This document shows, one piece after another, positions 19,930 through 31,460 of a stretch of DNA of 64,000 bases. The stretch's first letter is position 1, and each line of letters opens with the position of its first letter. Where the stretch lies: NCBI RefSeq assembly GCF_000485595.1, contig NW_014577387.1, forward strand, positions 63,833 to 127,832. The letters are read 5' to 3'. The DNA is from Priapulus caudatus (lineage: Eukaryota; Priapulida; Priapulimorpha; Priapulimorphida; Priapulidae). A program made the position numbers and the translations under genes. The notes under the pieces are model-generated. The model ran no database searches. It saw only the letters and a list, made by a program, of their open reading frames with translations, and had not been told where the DNA came from.

Positions 19930-21840
19930 TCACCATGATAAATTTTTATAGAAAGTTATGATTTTGAGTGAAGAAAGGCGGACACGAAGGGGAGGCCATT
20001 CAAGACGAGCCAAAACAACATCAGTACTATCATCATAGTTTCTGGAGACCCATCTCGCAGCTTTATGCTGAATGGTGTCCAATCTAGAGCAGTTCTGAAG
20101 TCTATAGGGGCACCAGGCTGGTGAAGCATATTCTAATATGGGCAGAACCATAGTTTTGAAAGCTAGGGACCGAGTTTTAGAGTCAGCAAAGCTAAGATTA
20201 CGCCGTAGCATGCCGAAAGATCGGGACGCTTTCTTACAAAATGTAGTAATGTGGGCATTCCAGCGAAGATCGTTACTAATAATAACACCCAAATATTTGT
20301 AAAGTAGGGGTAAGAGATAGATATTTTATGATACAACGAGTAAGTAAAAGTCAAGGGTGATTTGGACGCGAGTAATGCGAAGAATTTTACACTTTTCTGT
20401 ATTGAATGACTACCCCATGATGTTGCCCACTTCTCAGTACGAGTAAGGACCCTCTGGAGGGCTAACTGGTCACTCTTATTGTAGATGGTGCGGTACAGTA
20501 CAGCGTCGTCAGCAAAGAGCGCGAATAGAAGAAGAAGGTGTCAGTTTCCGCCAACAAATCATTTATAAAGGATAGAGAACAGCAGTGGCCAAGCACTGAA
20601 CCTTGGGTATACCCGATGTGACAGCGGCCACATCCGACATGCTGCCGTTAACACAGACAATTGAGATCTATCCTTCAAAAGGTCAGAGATCCATTTTAAC
20701 GTAGTAGTATCCAAACCCAAGTGACCAAGTTGAAGATTAAAAGGTCATGAGGAACCCTATCAAAGGCCTTACTAAAATCTAGGAATACTGCATCAACCTG
20801 CTGAGACTTTCTGTCAAGACTTAGTGTCCAGTCATGAAAAACGTTGATTAACTGCATGGGTAACTGTAGAAAACCCGTGCCGAAACCCATGTTGATGATG
20901 GGACAGGATATCATGCCTATCGAAATGGTTTATAACAGAAGAGTAGACTATATGCTCAAATGCCTTAGAGCAAAGAGAAGTCAGAGATATTGGGCGATAA
21001 TTTGACGCAAGGGAAGATCCACCACCTTTATAAACTGGGGTTATAAGAGCCTTTTTCCAATCAAAAGGAAGAGAACCTAGATCGTATGACTGACAAAACA
21101 AATTGTGTAGAGAAGGCCCAAGCTCATGCGCAAAATGATGCAGAATAAAACCAGGCACCTTATCGGGACCAGCAGCCTTATGTGGAGATATATTCTTAAG
21201 TACCGAGCATACGCCACTTAGGGAGATAACAATTTTGCTCATCAGGGGGAACTTATAATTTAAAGTTGGAGTAGGTGTTACACAAGAAGTAGAGAAGACC
21301 GATTTGAATTGATTACTTAGCAAACAAGCCTTCGATGCAGGAGATTCGCAGGAAATACCATCATCACGAAGAAGAGATGGGATACCAGTTTCCCGTTTTT
21401 TACACTTCATAAACCTCCAGAAAGGTTTTGCATCTCCATCTGCAAGTTTATCACAAACAATACCATTTAGAAAACTTCGATGGAGTTTACGATTTAATTG
21501 CGAGACAAAATTTCTTTGATTGCGATATCTAGACCAGCTAGCGGGCGTTTTTGAACGCCTGGACCTTTGAAACAGGCGATCCCTCTTCCTCATAGATTTC
21601 TTTAAGGAGGAGGACAACCAAGGGACCGAAGCCTTATTACGGATAACCTTACGAGGGACATAGGAGTTTACTCCCGAGATGATAGCCTGTTTAATTAGCA
21701 ACCAATTAGATTCAAGGGATCTCTTTGTCGGATCACTGGAAAAGTATGAGGCATTAAACTCAGTAAAGTGATTTAAAAGTGCTTCTTTATCAGCCTTATC
21801 AAAGAGGGGAATCTCACGAGTTCCTAAATTACTTTAATTA
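19930..21840 (-). mobile_element. Decayed, 5'-truncated non-LTR retrotransposon (CR1/Jockey group)
   Basis: Minus-strand fragments give reverse-transcriptase blocks in order: YRPISLTSLCSKAFEHIV (about 21000), VFLDFSKAFDRVPHDLL (about 20770), the catalytic FADDAVLY block (about 20500) and the downstream thumb region with GVIISNDLRWNAHI, MLRRNL and MVLPILEYASPAW (20292-19940). At least two frame changes separate the blocks, so the copy is inactive. No endonuclease domain is visible upstream of 21840, as expected for 5' truncation. The order of motifs and the YLGVIIS-type thumb fit CR1/Jockey-related LINEs; the exact clade is uncertain. Confidence 0.92.
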
Positions 21841-22480
21841 GCTGCTTTAACTGGATAAAGATCTAAAGTAAAGATGTCAAAACGCTTACCAATATCTTTC
21901 ATGGTAGATGTTTGCTTTTGATGGTTGTTATTGTTTAGTTCTCCATGGTACTAATAGTAATAAACTTAGGCTATTTTAATTCATATTTATAAATTATAAT
22001 TTATATGTGATTTTTCATTATTTGACCACCCATAACAAAACTTCAAAAGCACCAAATCGAATAATAAACAACTTAAGGGGTTATTTAACTGCACGTTTCT
22101 ATGATAAATGGTAGCTACTACTACAATAAATATCATTTTGCACACACATTCATCTCTTACGCTCTCAGATTATATTAATATTAAATATACCTTTATTCCG
22201 GAAACTTGAAGTTTCACCTACTGGTCGCTGCCATGTTGAAGATGCTCATTTGTTAAAATCAAAGTAACTTTTGTCATGCTACGTCATCAGCACATATGTT
22301 TAGTGATTTCCTCGTAATTCCTCCTGTAATATCTATGTTTCGACTCATTTATAATAGGAATAAATATATATCATCGAAATATCAAATCATAAAAAAATCA
22401 AATCATATCATCTAAATCATATGTACGGGATGTATGCAGGCAAGCAGAAAGTGGGAGACTTTCATGCGTCTCTTTGATAA
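21841..22480. other. Intergenic, no gene seen
   Basis: AT-rich DNA between the LINE fragment and a CT microsatellite. Nothing recognisable. Confidence 0.5.
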
Positions 22481-22519
22481 GATCTCCCTCCCCATTTCTC
22501 ACTATATTATTACTCCCTC

Positions 22520-22629
22520 TCCCCTATCTTTTTACTCTATCTCTCTCCCTCTTCTCCCTCCCTGTCTTCCTTTCCCTTGCTCTATCCCGTGTTTGTCACC
22601 TCTCTCTCTCTCACTCACTCTCTCACACA

Positions 22630-22665
<36 letters not shown>

Positions 22666-22675
22666 CCTCATTCTC

Positions 22676-22728
<53 letters not shown>

Positions 22729-22812
22729 TCCCTCTCCCTCTCCCTCTCCCTCTCCCTCTCCCTCTCCCTCTCCCTCTCCCTCTCCCTCTCTCCCTCTCTC
22801 TCTTTCTCCTGT
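22520..22812. repeat. CT / CTCCCT microsatellite
   Basis: A pyrimidine-only tract: (CT)n from about 22635, then a hexamer (CTCCCT)n at 22720-22795. Open frames rich in SLS or PLPL are translations of it. Confidence 0.95.
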
Positions 22813-22819
22813 AGTATGT

Positions 22820-23011
22820 TCACCAACCCATAGATGACCAACCCAACTTTTTCTGCTTCTCACCGGATTCCATCGGCTTACACTTATATGCAGCCATGCT
22901 AGCTCTCGCAGCACGTTTATAAATCTTGCATACAGCCGCATGCAGCCCAGCCGGTGTAGCATGGTAGACCTTTCCACCATTGCGCGTAAACGGTATGGGC
23001 ATGATTAGCAT
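22820..23011 (-). CDS. Hypothetical 63-residue open frame, possibly an exon
   Basis: The minus-strand frame begins MLIMPIPFTRNGG and contains the low-repeat stretch KVYHATPAGLHAAVCKIYKR. Its composition (K, A, H, Y) looks more protein-like than its neighbours. A GT that could act as a splice donor follows the Ser-Gly codons near 22860. I do not recognise the family. It may be an exon of an unidentified gene or chance. Confidence 0.22.
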   Translation of the reverse strand: MLIMPIPFTRNGGKVYHATPAGLHAAVCKIYKRAARASMAAYKCKPMESGEKQKKLGWSSMGW

Positions 23012-24560
23012 GGCACTCGCTTAGAGGCCACTGGCACTGTTGTTTCACATATTTGCCCCCATATCACCAGTAGAAAGGTGGCGCAACATAGCAAAATTCG
23101 GGGTGTGAAGTTGGTGCCTTACCGACAAACTTTTTTTTATAAGAATAAACTGTCCGAACTTCCTGTTCTAGCTTGCAATGGTCTTTCTTACCATCTTGCT
23201 TGGCTTATTACAATTACTGTTTCATGACAGAAGGTATTCAATACATAGCATATCCAAATTATTAACTACCCAGTTCTGATACGCATAGAAACACACAAAA
23301 TTGCCAATTGAAATGCACAATTTATTTAAATACTTTGAATACACTTGCTGGCTCAAAGCAATTTAATTTACTGTTGTGTCACAAGTTGGCAAAAACCACG
23401 ATTACCACAAATTTGAATCAACATTTCCACAGATACTTAGATGCCGTACATGCGTAAAGCCGAGATGGACTGGAAACAACAACAAAACCAAACATACAAA
23501 ACAAAAAATATTTCTATACATGTAAGTGTTATATATACACCATACATCAGGTGCTAGATAACAAATGACAACTTCCTAACATTGGCTTTTACTAGTCCTG
23601 TGACGACATGCGTACGCAGCGCAAATAGACCGATCTTCATCACATAAGACATTACAAGAGGATGGAAGAATACGGGATAGGGCAGGGGCAGAGTATCGGA
23701 AGAGAATGTGTACTCGTTAGTTTGACTTTGTAACTTGACGATTTGTAACCGACTTTTGTTGACCAGACTGCCAGGTAGCTTTTTATATCGAGTCATAAAC
23801 TATGAAATTCACAGCCCAGAGGGTCTCGCTACTATTACAAGACAGCTTCCACCTGAACAAAGACTCATATCACCAACTGACTAACACATTACACTAGTGT
23901 ACAATTTACAGGTATCTTTGTAGCATGGAAACCTATTCTAATTTCTCACACCATATACGCACTTCTTTCCGTTTACTCAAATTTCACATACATCAATTTC
24001 CATTGAGGTTATCCAGAACATTTTATAGAGTATAATATTGGCCTTTTTCATTATTAACAAATAAAATAGTTTCCTGTACACATGAAAAGAAGCTGCTGTA
24101 AAGTCAGAGATGGGTCAATAATTTACACTCATGTTTGTTGATTATACATTAAAAAAAATCCAAGTGCTATACTTCGAAACAGTGACGAATACAGATTCAT
24201 TGAAATAGATATAAGACAAAAACTAATATTGTAATAATACTATATATCCAGTTCTTAGAATTAGTCGCAGGAAAACATCTCGGCTATAAGTGCTAGATGA
24301 ATCTTCTATGACGAAAGATGCATCGTCACAGAATCACTTCAATATTGATGTCAATTCAAGATGGATTTAATATTAAACAACACGATGACACTCACAGTGA
24401 TAGGTTAATTTTTTTCATTTTCAGTCTAAAAATATCCATCTGTGAATGCTTTACATATAACATGTTTTATATGTAATGTACGAGTATTTTACATTGTACA
24501 TGCACGTATGCCTTAATTTAGCAGGTATATGAGCGTAGGAAAGTCATGTGACAAAATTCC
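23012..24560. other. Probable 3' flank/UTR of the MEP-1-like gene
   Basis: AT-rich sequence without conserved coding potential. Several AATAAA-like words occur on the minus strand (for example near 23319), so part may be the 3' untranslated region of the zinc-finger gene that ends at 24563. Confidence 0.4.
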
Positions 24561-24562
24561 AC

Positions 24563-27343
24563 TCACTCTAGGACTATTTCTGACCCAGCACTACCATTCT
24601 GTGACAGACTGAATGAAATTCGAATTCCCTTAACAGTGTTTTCGACAATGCACTTGCTGCACCTGTCCACGTGACACAGCTTCACACAGCACGGTGGCAT
24701 GTGATTCTCCTTAATGTGCTTCAACCAGAACAGGTGACTATAGAAGCTCTTCTTACACGAGATGCAGGGAAACACGGGCGTCGACACGCTCACGGGGCGA
24801 GCCTTTGCATTGAATCTGTTGAACACTGTCACCTCGGCTGTGTTGCTACTGGTCGGTGGCAGGTTGCTGATGTTCTGGAATAGCGCGACAGGAACGGGAC
24901 CGGCCGATCCTGACGCCACAGGCTGAACGAGTGACGGAATCGACTGCGGCTGTGGAGGCGGTGGCTGCCTGCGCGGCTGCGGCACAGACGTTACGGCCTT
25001 GTTCGCTGCCATGCCACTGCTGTACACGTTGCTCTTATGGATCTTCTGGAAGTGCCGCTCTAGACCCTTTATGGTGAAGAAGCGAGAGCTGCACAGGGAA
25101 CACTTGAGAGGAGGAGGCTGCTTGACATCAGCCACCTCGATGTGGTGAATCCACAGTATGTGCCGCTGCAGAGATTCCAAGTCCTTAATGTAGCCATCAC
25201 AGATCTCGCACACGACAAACGTGGACATGTTTGGGACCGACGTCGGCTGCAGAGTGCGATTCGCTACTGTTGTCGTGACGGTCTGCGGCTGCAGCCCGCT
25301 GCTCTGCGCACTGTTTACGATGCGGTAGTTCCCACCGGCGTACTGCATGTTGCCTTGACTGTACACGATGCGAGAACTGAGGTAGCTGGGCACGGTCATC
25401 TTCGACTGCTGCATGAAACTCTGCGACTGCACACCACGCACTATGGTCTTCGCGCTTTGTGACGCAGGAACCACTAGCGGCCGATACTGTGAATATTGGC
25501 CCTGCAGATTAGAACTACCAGGCTTAGGCAGCACGTGCCTGATAGGCTGAACTGGTATTACTGCGAGCTTTTTCACAGGTGGCGGCAGTGGCAATTCGTG
25601 TCCTGCAGTGGGTGCCAGGTTACGCTTTAGCTTGTAAGCCTTGAAACACCTCTCCTTGTGCTTGACCACCTTTAGCTTGTTGTTGTCCTCAAACTGACAC
25701 ATGGGACACTCGTAGAAAGCCCGCTTTCTGTCAAACCTCGCCTTGACGTTGTGTTCGGCCTCCATGTGGAAAACGAACGCCTGTTTCTGCCGCGTTTGGT
25801 AATCACAGTGACCACACTTCATGTCTAGGTCGTTATACGACGTCAGGTGTGGAAACATGTGGTGCAGTCCGAGCGCGAGTTCTGACTCCGAGGCAAAGCC
25901 GCATCGCTTGCAGTGTTTCAGCGGGAAACGGAATGCTTCGTTCTTCTTCTGGTACTTCTTAAGCGACTTCTCAATTCTCTGCAATCGGTCTTTCATTTGA
26001 TCACACGGAATCTCCTTTAGTTTTTTGTCCGTTTCCTGGAAGCCATCCTTGTATACTCTCTCTGTCACCAAATCCAGACCAATGTCATACAAGGACTGAT
26101 TAAATGCACCGATCGGACTTTGTTTCTTCATGACTGAAGGCGGTTGTGGCTGGGGCATGCTCTGCGGTGCCTTAGCATGACAAGTAACAGGCTGATTGAT
26201 GGCTCTACCTACAGGCACCGCAGTTAACGTTGCACCTCGCGACGATGGCACGCTATGATATTTCGGTATCAGTTTTGAATCGTTTGTGACCATTCCACCT
26301 CTACTGGCAACACCACCCATTGTAGACAAAGGTCTGCTAATACGTTGATCTTGTCCGACCCCGTGGATTCCATTGGTGGTCTTACGGTGTTCGAAACCGA
26401 CACCTGCGGCTTTCACCGCCTGGCTTTGTCTCTCTGATAGCTGTGCATGTTTAGTGGCGGTGGCAATCCTTACCGATGACCGTTTGGTAGGAGTGTTAAC
26501 AGGCTCAAGCACCAACACATCAGCATCATCCTGCTCTCCATTCTGAACCACAGTAATAATAGATTCACGCGGTTCTTTTGCATTAGACTTGATCACTTGA
26601 TTAGCCGAATTACCATCAGCGGACTCCATTTTGTGCACCTTATTCGGTGTTGCGGTGGCCATTTTCAGTGGTGCGTCACTCTCGCCCTCTTTCACAGACG
26701 ATGTATTGTTATTCTCTGAATTCTTAATAGGTGCAAAACTAGATATACTACTTTCACTTGCACCTGCTCTAGGACTTTTAACCAATCCAGTCGCTTCCAC
26801 ACCAGCTTTCGACGCACAAGAGGGGACGGCCGATTTATCTGAACTGTTCGCGGCATTGACAAAGTTTTTATCTTGAGATCGTAGACCTTCATCTTCGTCA
26901 CCGTCGTCACCGTCACCGTCGTCAATTATCTCCACTGACGATTTACTGTTTTCTGAGCTGCAGGATAATTCGGTCACGACTACCGCGTCTGTCCCTCCAT
27001 TGGTATGCTCTGTAGGTACATCACCATTGCACGGCTCTTCTGAATCCACATCCATAGGCTCGGGTTCCTGCCCTTTTGGTGCACACGTTTTCTCTAGCCC
27101 ATCTCGTTCCTTCGTCAATCCGCTATCCGCCATTTCTATCGACGAATCACTTACGTGTGATTCGTGCGACATACCATTCAAATGCACGGTTACTTGACTT
27201 TCTACATTTGTTTTGATGACCTTTTCTCCAGCGTGCGGTTCAGCTACACCATCAAAGCCACCAGCGGGCGTCGGTGTCTCCTTATTGCCTATGGCTTCTG
27301 TACGAAGGAGCTCGTCGATGTCTGGCATGTCATCAACCTCCAT
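24563..27343 (-). CDS. MEP-1-like multi-C2H2 zinc-finger chromatin protein
   Basis: One uninterrupted frame of 926 codons from ATGGAGGTTGATGAC. A 3' splice site (GTTTTTCAG) lies 24 nt upstream at 27368; the frame stays open from it, so a short upstream coding exon is not excluded. Order: a Ser/Glu/Asp-rich disordered N-terminal half with two SUMO-interaction-like patches (VEIIDDGDGDD, DVLVLE); FNQSLYDIGLDLVTERVYKD at about residue 415; a first zinc-finger group at about 470-590 (CKRCGF, CGHCDY, CPMCQF); a Gln/Pro-rich linker; a pair at about 708-771 (CEICDG, CSLCSS); a last finger at about 863-885 (CISCKK) plus a Cys-rich tail. The DIGLDLVTERVYKD block followed by this finger spacing resembles MEP-1 of flies and worms, a partner of Mi-2 in repressive chromatin. 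That family call comes from memory. The final TGA overlaps a consensus splice donor. Confidence 0.72.
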   Translation of the reverse strand: MEVDDMPDIDELLRTEAIGNKETPTPAGGFDGVAEPHAGEKVIKTNVESQVTVHLNGMSHESHVSDSSIEMADSGLTKERDGLEKTCAPKGQEPEPMDVDSEEPCNGDVPTEHTNGGTDAVVVTELSCSSENSKSSVEIIDDGDGDDGDEDEGLRSQDKNFVNAANSSDKSAVPSCASKAGVEATGLVKSPRAGASESSISSFAPIKNSENNNTSSVKEGESDAPLKMATATPNKVHKMESADGNSANQVIKSNAKEPRESIITVVQNGEQDDADVLVLEPVNTPTKRSSVRIATATKHAQLSERQSQAVKAAGVGFEHRKTTNGIHGVGQDQRISRPLSTMGGVASRGGMVTNDSKLIPKYHSVPSSRGATLTAVPVGRAINQPVTCHAKAPQSMPQPQPPSVMKKQSPIGAFNQSLYDIGLDLVTERVYKDGFQETDKKLKEIPCDQMKDRLQRIEKSLKKYQKKNEAFRFPLKHCKRCGFASESELALGLHHMFPHLTSYNDLDMKCGHCDYQTRQKQAFVFHMEAEHNVKARFDRKRAFYECPMCQFEDNNKLKVVKHKERCFKAYKLKRNLAPTAGHELPLPPPVKKLAVIPVQPIRHVLPKPGSSNLQGQYSQYRPLVVPASQSAKTIVRGVQSQSFMQQSKMTVPSYLSSRIVYSQGNMQYAGGNYRIVNSAQSSGLQPQTVTTTVANRTLQPTSVPNMSTFVVCEICDGYIKDLESLQRHILWIHHIEVADVKQPPPLKCSLCSSRFFTIKGLERHFQKIHKSNVYSSGMAANKAVTSVPQPRRQPPPPQPQSIPSLVQPVASGSAGPVPVALFQNISNLPPTSSNTAEVTVFNRFNAKARPVSVSTPVFPCISCKKSFYSHLFWLKHIKENHMPPCCVKLCHVDRCSKCIVENTVKGIRISFSLSQNGSAGSEIVLE

Positions 27344-27539
27344 GGCCCACTTCTGTCTCCTACTAATCTGAAAAACAATCAAGATAAAGGGAACACGTAA
27401 GACTAGGTAGTGATTCTAGTGAAACATTAAATCTCAAGTAAATACAGAAATCCACACTATGAACAGGTGATGGTTTAGCAACAAAAATCCTCTTGTAGAA
27501 TGTAAAGCATGCATCTATATAGATTTAGTAAAAAAAAAC

Positions 27540-28830
27540 TTGTGTGCGATTCCATACGTGTCGGACGGGACATTTTGATGCGTTATGTAAGCATTTTTGA
27601 CAGTTGTTCACGTCAGATTTTAGAAATATATCCAACTATGTATTTAAATTGCAACTTGAAAACAATCGCTCAATAATTGTTTGAACTAAGAGAACCACAC
27701 ATAAAGTCATGTGTCGGACGGGGGACACCAAGCAGACATAAAATTTTTACATCAGAAGATATACGAAAACTTCTGTTCTATTACTAACAGGGTAAATCAG
27801 GCACCCATGCAGAACCACCACAGATATGCAATCTTTCTTTCTGTCTTTTACCTTTCATCACCTAATGAACAGTTTTTTCTTGTCAAGCACTTATTTCATG
27901 TGTTGGACGGGACAATTATAATGTGTCGGACGGGACGGATTTGTCTACACATTGTTTCATGCCTGTATTTGTACATTTACCAGGGCTGTGTCTATCTTTC
28001 ATTCCCCTAATTCAAAATAACACTTATAAACATTCTAGAAATTAACATTGAATTGTATTTGAAAACTTTACCATTAGGATTTTCACATTTCATAGAAGTT
28101 CACAATCTCATAATTTACATAAAACATTTTCCTAAAAAAGTTTCATTTTACAAAATACCAATATTAAATTGATTGACTGCAACCATATCCAAAGTCACAA
28201 AACAAAATAGTTAAATTTCTTGAAGGTTTAGGGTGTTAAGAAAATAATAGCATATCATTTCTGGCTGAAATTATAATTTTATTGTCCTATGTTCATGTCC
28301 ACTTTCACATGGAATCGCCCTTGTGATAACCATCAATTTTTGAAATACAGCCTCACATACTTTTAATAAATGCCACTGGGCACTTGACAATTTTCCTGTG
28401 ACTGGCGTCATCGTTAGCAAATTACCTGATGTACCGTCAAATTGTAACCGACTAAAAGTCACCAACAAGATCACCAATATCTATCATGTCAGATATTTAG
28501 CAACTAAATGCCATCAGTTGCCTACAATGCCTAGTGTGCATGGTGTAATCTGTTTCAAACAGTAAATTCACTGCCAAACAAGCACGATGCTAGATAATAG
28601 ATGTTACGGGAAAAAAACCTGCCAAATAAATGGCCTGTTGTCCAGTCAGTTCAAGTTTTGGAAAAAAGTAAATTAAAGCAGCACTTGTAGGCTTGGCATC
28701 ACCAGAAGAAATTTGCCCCCCCCCCCCAAGAAATATTCAAAAGAGACTGCACTCGGTTCGAGTTGTTGGAGTTCTCCATGATAAAATAACCACGTCAATT
28801 ATCACTATGTGACGGGACGTTACATAAATG
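27540..28830. repeat. Region with recurring GTCGGACGGGAC motif
   Basis: The motif GTCGGACGGG(A/G)C recurs at about 27569, 27713, 27906 (variant GTTGGACGGGAC) and 27932, and a shorter ACGGGAC at about 28813. No coding sequence is evident. It may mark a dispersed element whose boundaries I cannot define. Confidence 0.5.
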
Positions 28831-29550
28831 TTAGTTGGGCTAGCTAAAATTGAGACACCATCGTTTAAAACGGCATGTTCTCTCAGAAAAATTCATAGAT
28901 ATACCTACTGTGAGCACCTACGAGTGTCTATGTTGTAAAAATTCATTACAGCTCATTTGTATTGCTAGTTTCATAACATTTCTTCAGAAAACCTATTAAA
29001 ACAGTCCTACGAAACTAGTACTTTCAAACGTTTACAGTGTTTGCACATCTGGTACATAGCCGAGCGATCGCAGTTTTCATTCAAATTGAGATGGGTGAAA
29101 TGACAACTTTTGCATTGCTTTTATCCAATTCGTCTTAGGCCAAAACAAAATATAGGTGTGGTTACAATTTCCCGACCGAGCCAATTTATTCCCAGCGACC
29201 CTAAACATTTTATTGTCAATTTTCTTTAAAGTCAAAAAAAATAAAAATAAAAATGAATCGGACAGTTCCTGCTTCAAAAGGCACAACGCACATCCTTCGG
29301 ACATGGTTCGTAAATAAAATATTTCAAGAAAATAAAATCTTTTCCCTACCTACCCTATTTTTTTCCGGCATGTAACGGTAACCACACATATATTTTGTTT
29401 TGGCAGAGTACAACATGGTAAGTAATCAGTGCCTATATTTTAATTATTTATTGTAAGTATTGTATTTATTGTATTATAAAATATTGTAATATTTTATTAA
29501 CATCAACCGCATGATTGATGTTAATTTATTTAGATTCATGAGCTATTTAC
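28831..29550. other. Intergenic, no gene seen
   Basis: AT-rich DNA; nothing recognised. Confidence 0.45.
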
Positions 29551-29557
29551 ATGTGAC

Positions 29558-29922
29558 CACCGTTGTAGCTACGCCGGTCGGTAATAGCCGGCTCTGGTGT
29601 TGGCCGACCGCCACGCAGCTTTAAATAACATCCTTCCGACCGGCACAAAAATGTGAGTTTGCGTAAAATTACCTTCAAATTACTGAGCAATCTACAAATA
29701 ATCACAACTGATACACTTCAGAATTAATTTAAAAACCAACTCTAGATAGAGTTTAATCTCAACAATAATTGTGTAAAATCATCATCTGATCACATCGTAC
29801 AGCACAGAGTACATGTATGCAATATAGCACCATGTTTCTATTATAATACTTTATGCATATGACGTATTAGGGAGACCCCTGGAATATTAGCCGGCACTAA
29901 AATTGTCCTGGCTACATCCCTG
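29558..29922. mobile_element. Probable DNA-transposon remnant with GTAGCTACGCC / GGCTACATCCCTG ends
   Basis: The left end (about 29562, GTTGTAGCTACGCCGG) and right end (CCTGGCTACATCCCTG) are imperfect inverted repeats of the CAGGGGCGTAGCC type seen elsewhere in the window. Flanks CATGTGAC and CATGACGC are only partly alike, so the duplication is not certain. Confidence 0.5.
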
Positions 29923-30050
29923 CATGACGCTAGCTATGGCGAAGTTTAAAAACTGCACCAACTAAAAGTTTTTGTACAGCAAGTTTTAAGCGGTCTTTCG
30001 ATGCATGACTGCTTTTTGGAGATAGGTCCTAACACTACAGAAGGGCTCAT

Positions 30051-30303
30051 AGGGTCTATGTCCCCCAGGGTACTGCCGGAACGTACCCTGGTCACTATTT
30101 GGTATGGTTAGGGTTAGGATTAGGGTTAGGGTTATGGTTAGAGTTGGGGTTAGGGTTAGGGAGTAGGTGTAGGCGACTCCCTAGACTCGTTAGTGGAGTA
30201 GGCGAGGTACGGTCCGGCATATTAGATAGTACCAGGGTACGTTCCGGTATACCGGACCGTACGCAGGGTACGTTCCGGCAGTACCCTGGGGGAAATAGAC
30301 CCT
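30051..30303. mobile_element. Palindromic MITE, AGGGTCTATG family, copy A
   Basis: Ends AGGGTCTATGTCCCCC and GGGGGAAATAGACCCT are inverted, and subterminal blocks contain GGTACTGCCGGAACGTACCC and its complement. The interior is rich in CCGGTATACCGG palindromes and carries TTAGGG-like repeats at about 30108-30157. Related copies lie at 39689-40277 and 48754-48967. Confidence 0.9.
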
Positions 30304-31100
30304 CTCAGCTGCAGTAGGGCCTAAACAAAAATGTTATTCTTTAGATAATTAAATCAGATACAACAATAACATTAATAGACATTAAACTTTGGTACTGAAA
30401 CAATTTACAAATTTTTGAGGAATAGGTTTGATATTCATTGTTCTCACCATAGAGTCAACTATTCTACTAGTAGTAGTAGTAGTAAGTACTATAAGTTAAC
30501 TGCCGTTTGCAATAAGAGACGAGCTACAGTAGTATCCCAGTGAAAATTCCTTAAATACCACTAAAACGTAGTTTCTTAATACAATTGAACCAATCACGGC
30601 AATACAAGTGAATTTTCGTGACATAACTGACGTGAACAGAAACAAGCGAGGATGGGCGTGTATGAACATTAGACTGAAGACTAAAATGCGGCGCATATGT
30701 AATTTAGGCTTGGCTACAGTAGACTAGCCTAACTCGAACACTCCTCGCTCACTGACTGAGTAACGATCACACAATAGGCCCTAAAGTTTGGAGCATTATA
30801 TAGCGATTTACATAAAAACCTGATAACTTGTAACGAAGAAAACCATACCGCTGATAATAAGTCAGTGTTGACAACAAGAAAACTAAATATCCTACATGAA
30901 CCGCGCTATACGACTTTCGTTTAACAAAGGCTGTTGACAGACGGCGCCAGAGATCACATAGTCATAAATGCGGGAAAATGTTCCTTAAAAGTTCTGATTT
31001 CGCAATATAACTCAAAGGACATGCATTTAAGCTGAATATATTAATATTATCAATATACCTTTTGACAGAATTCTCCACAACAACCAAAGTATATGTCACA
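30304..31100. other. Intergenic upstream of the MEP-1-like gene
   Basis: No gene recognised. A short (TAG)n run lies at about 30463-30484. 5' untranslated exons of the minus-strand MEP-1-like gene may lie here but cannot be assigned. Confidence 0.4.
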
Positions 31101-31154
31101 GTTTAAATAGAATCGGAAGATCAGCAGCTACATTAGTCTATGCTGTACAAAGCC

Positions 31155-31460
31155 TGGGATGAAAATGGCGGATCCAGAGCGGTCACGTGGTTTGTGAACG
31201 TCAACGCAGAAGAGCAGACCAATGAATGTCGTCCATTCTTGATCACGTGGTATATGGCCAATTAGAGCAATTCTCGGCAAACACGTGGAAAATGTCCACC
31301 AATCACTGCACAACACCAATGCACGAGCTAAGCAGACGACATGGCTTCTCATATTGTGATATTGGTATCAAAAGAGTCTATCGATTTTCATTTGCCCAAA
31401 AAAGGCATGATATTGCTTGACCTTTCAACGACCCAGCAGGTTGCGGCCATCTTGGTTTAT
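31155..31460 (-). promoter_or_regulatory. Candidate promoter with E-boxes, CCAAT boxes and YY1-like sites
   Basis: Three CACGTG E-boxes (31184-31189, 31244-31249, 31282-31287), the first two inside GRTCACGTGG, four CCAAT-type words and a GCCATCTTGG (31446-31455) that is a YY1-like element in minus-strand orientation cluster in 300 bp. The nearest gene that could use it is the minus-strand MEP-1-like gene beginning at 27.3 kb, through an unseen 5' exon. The assignment is inference. Confidence 0.45.
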
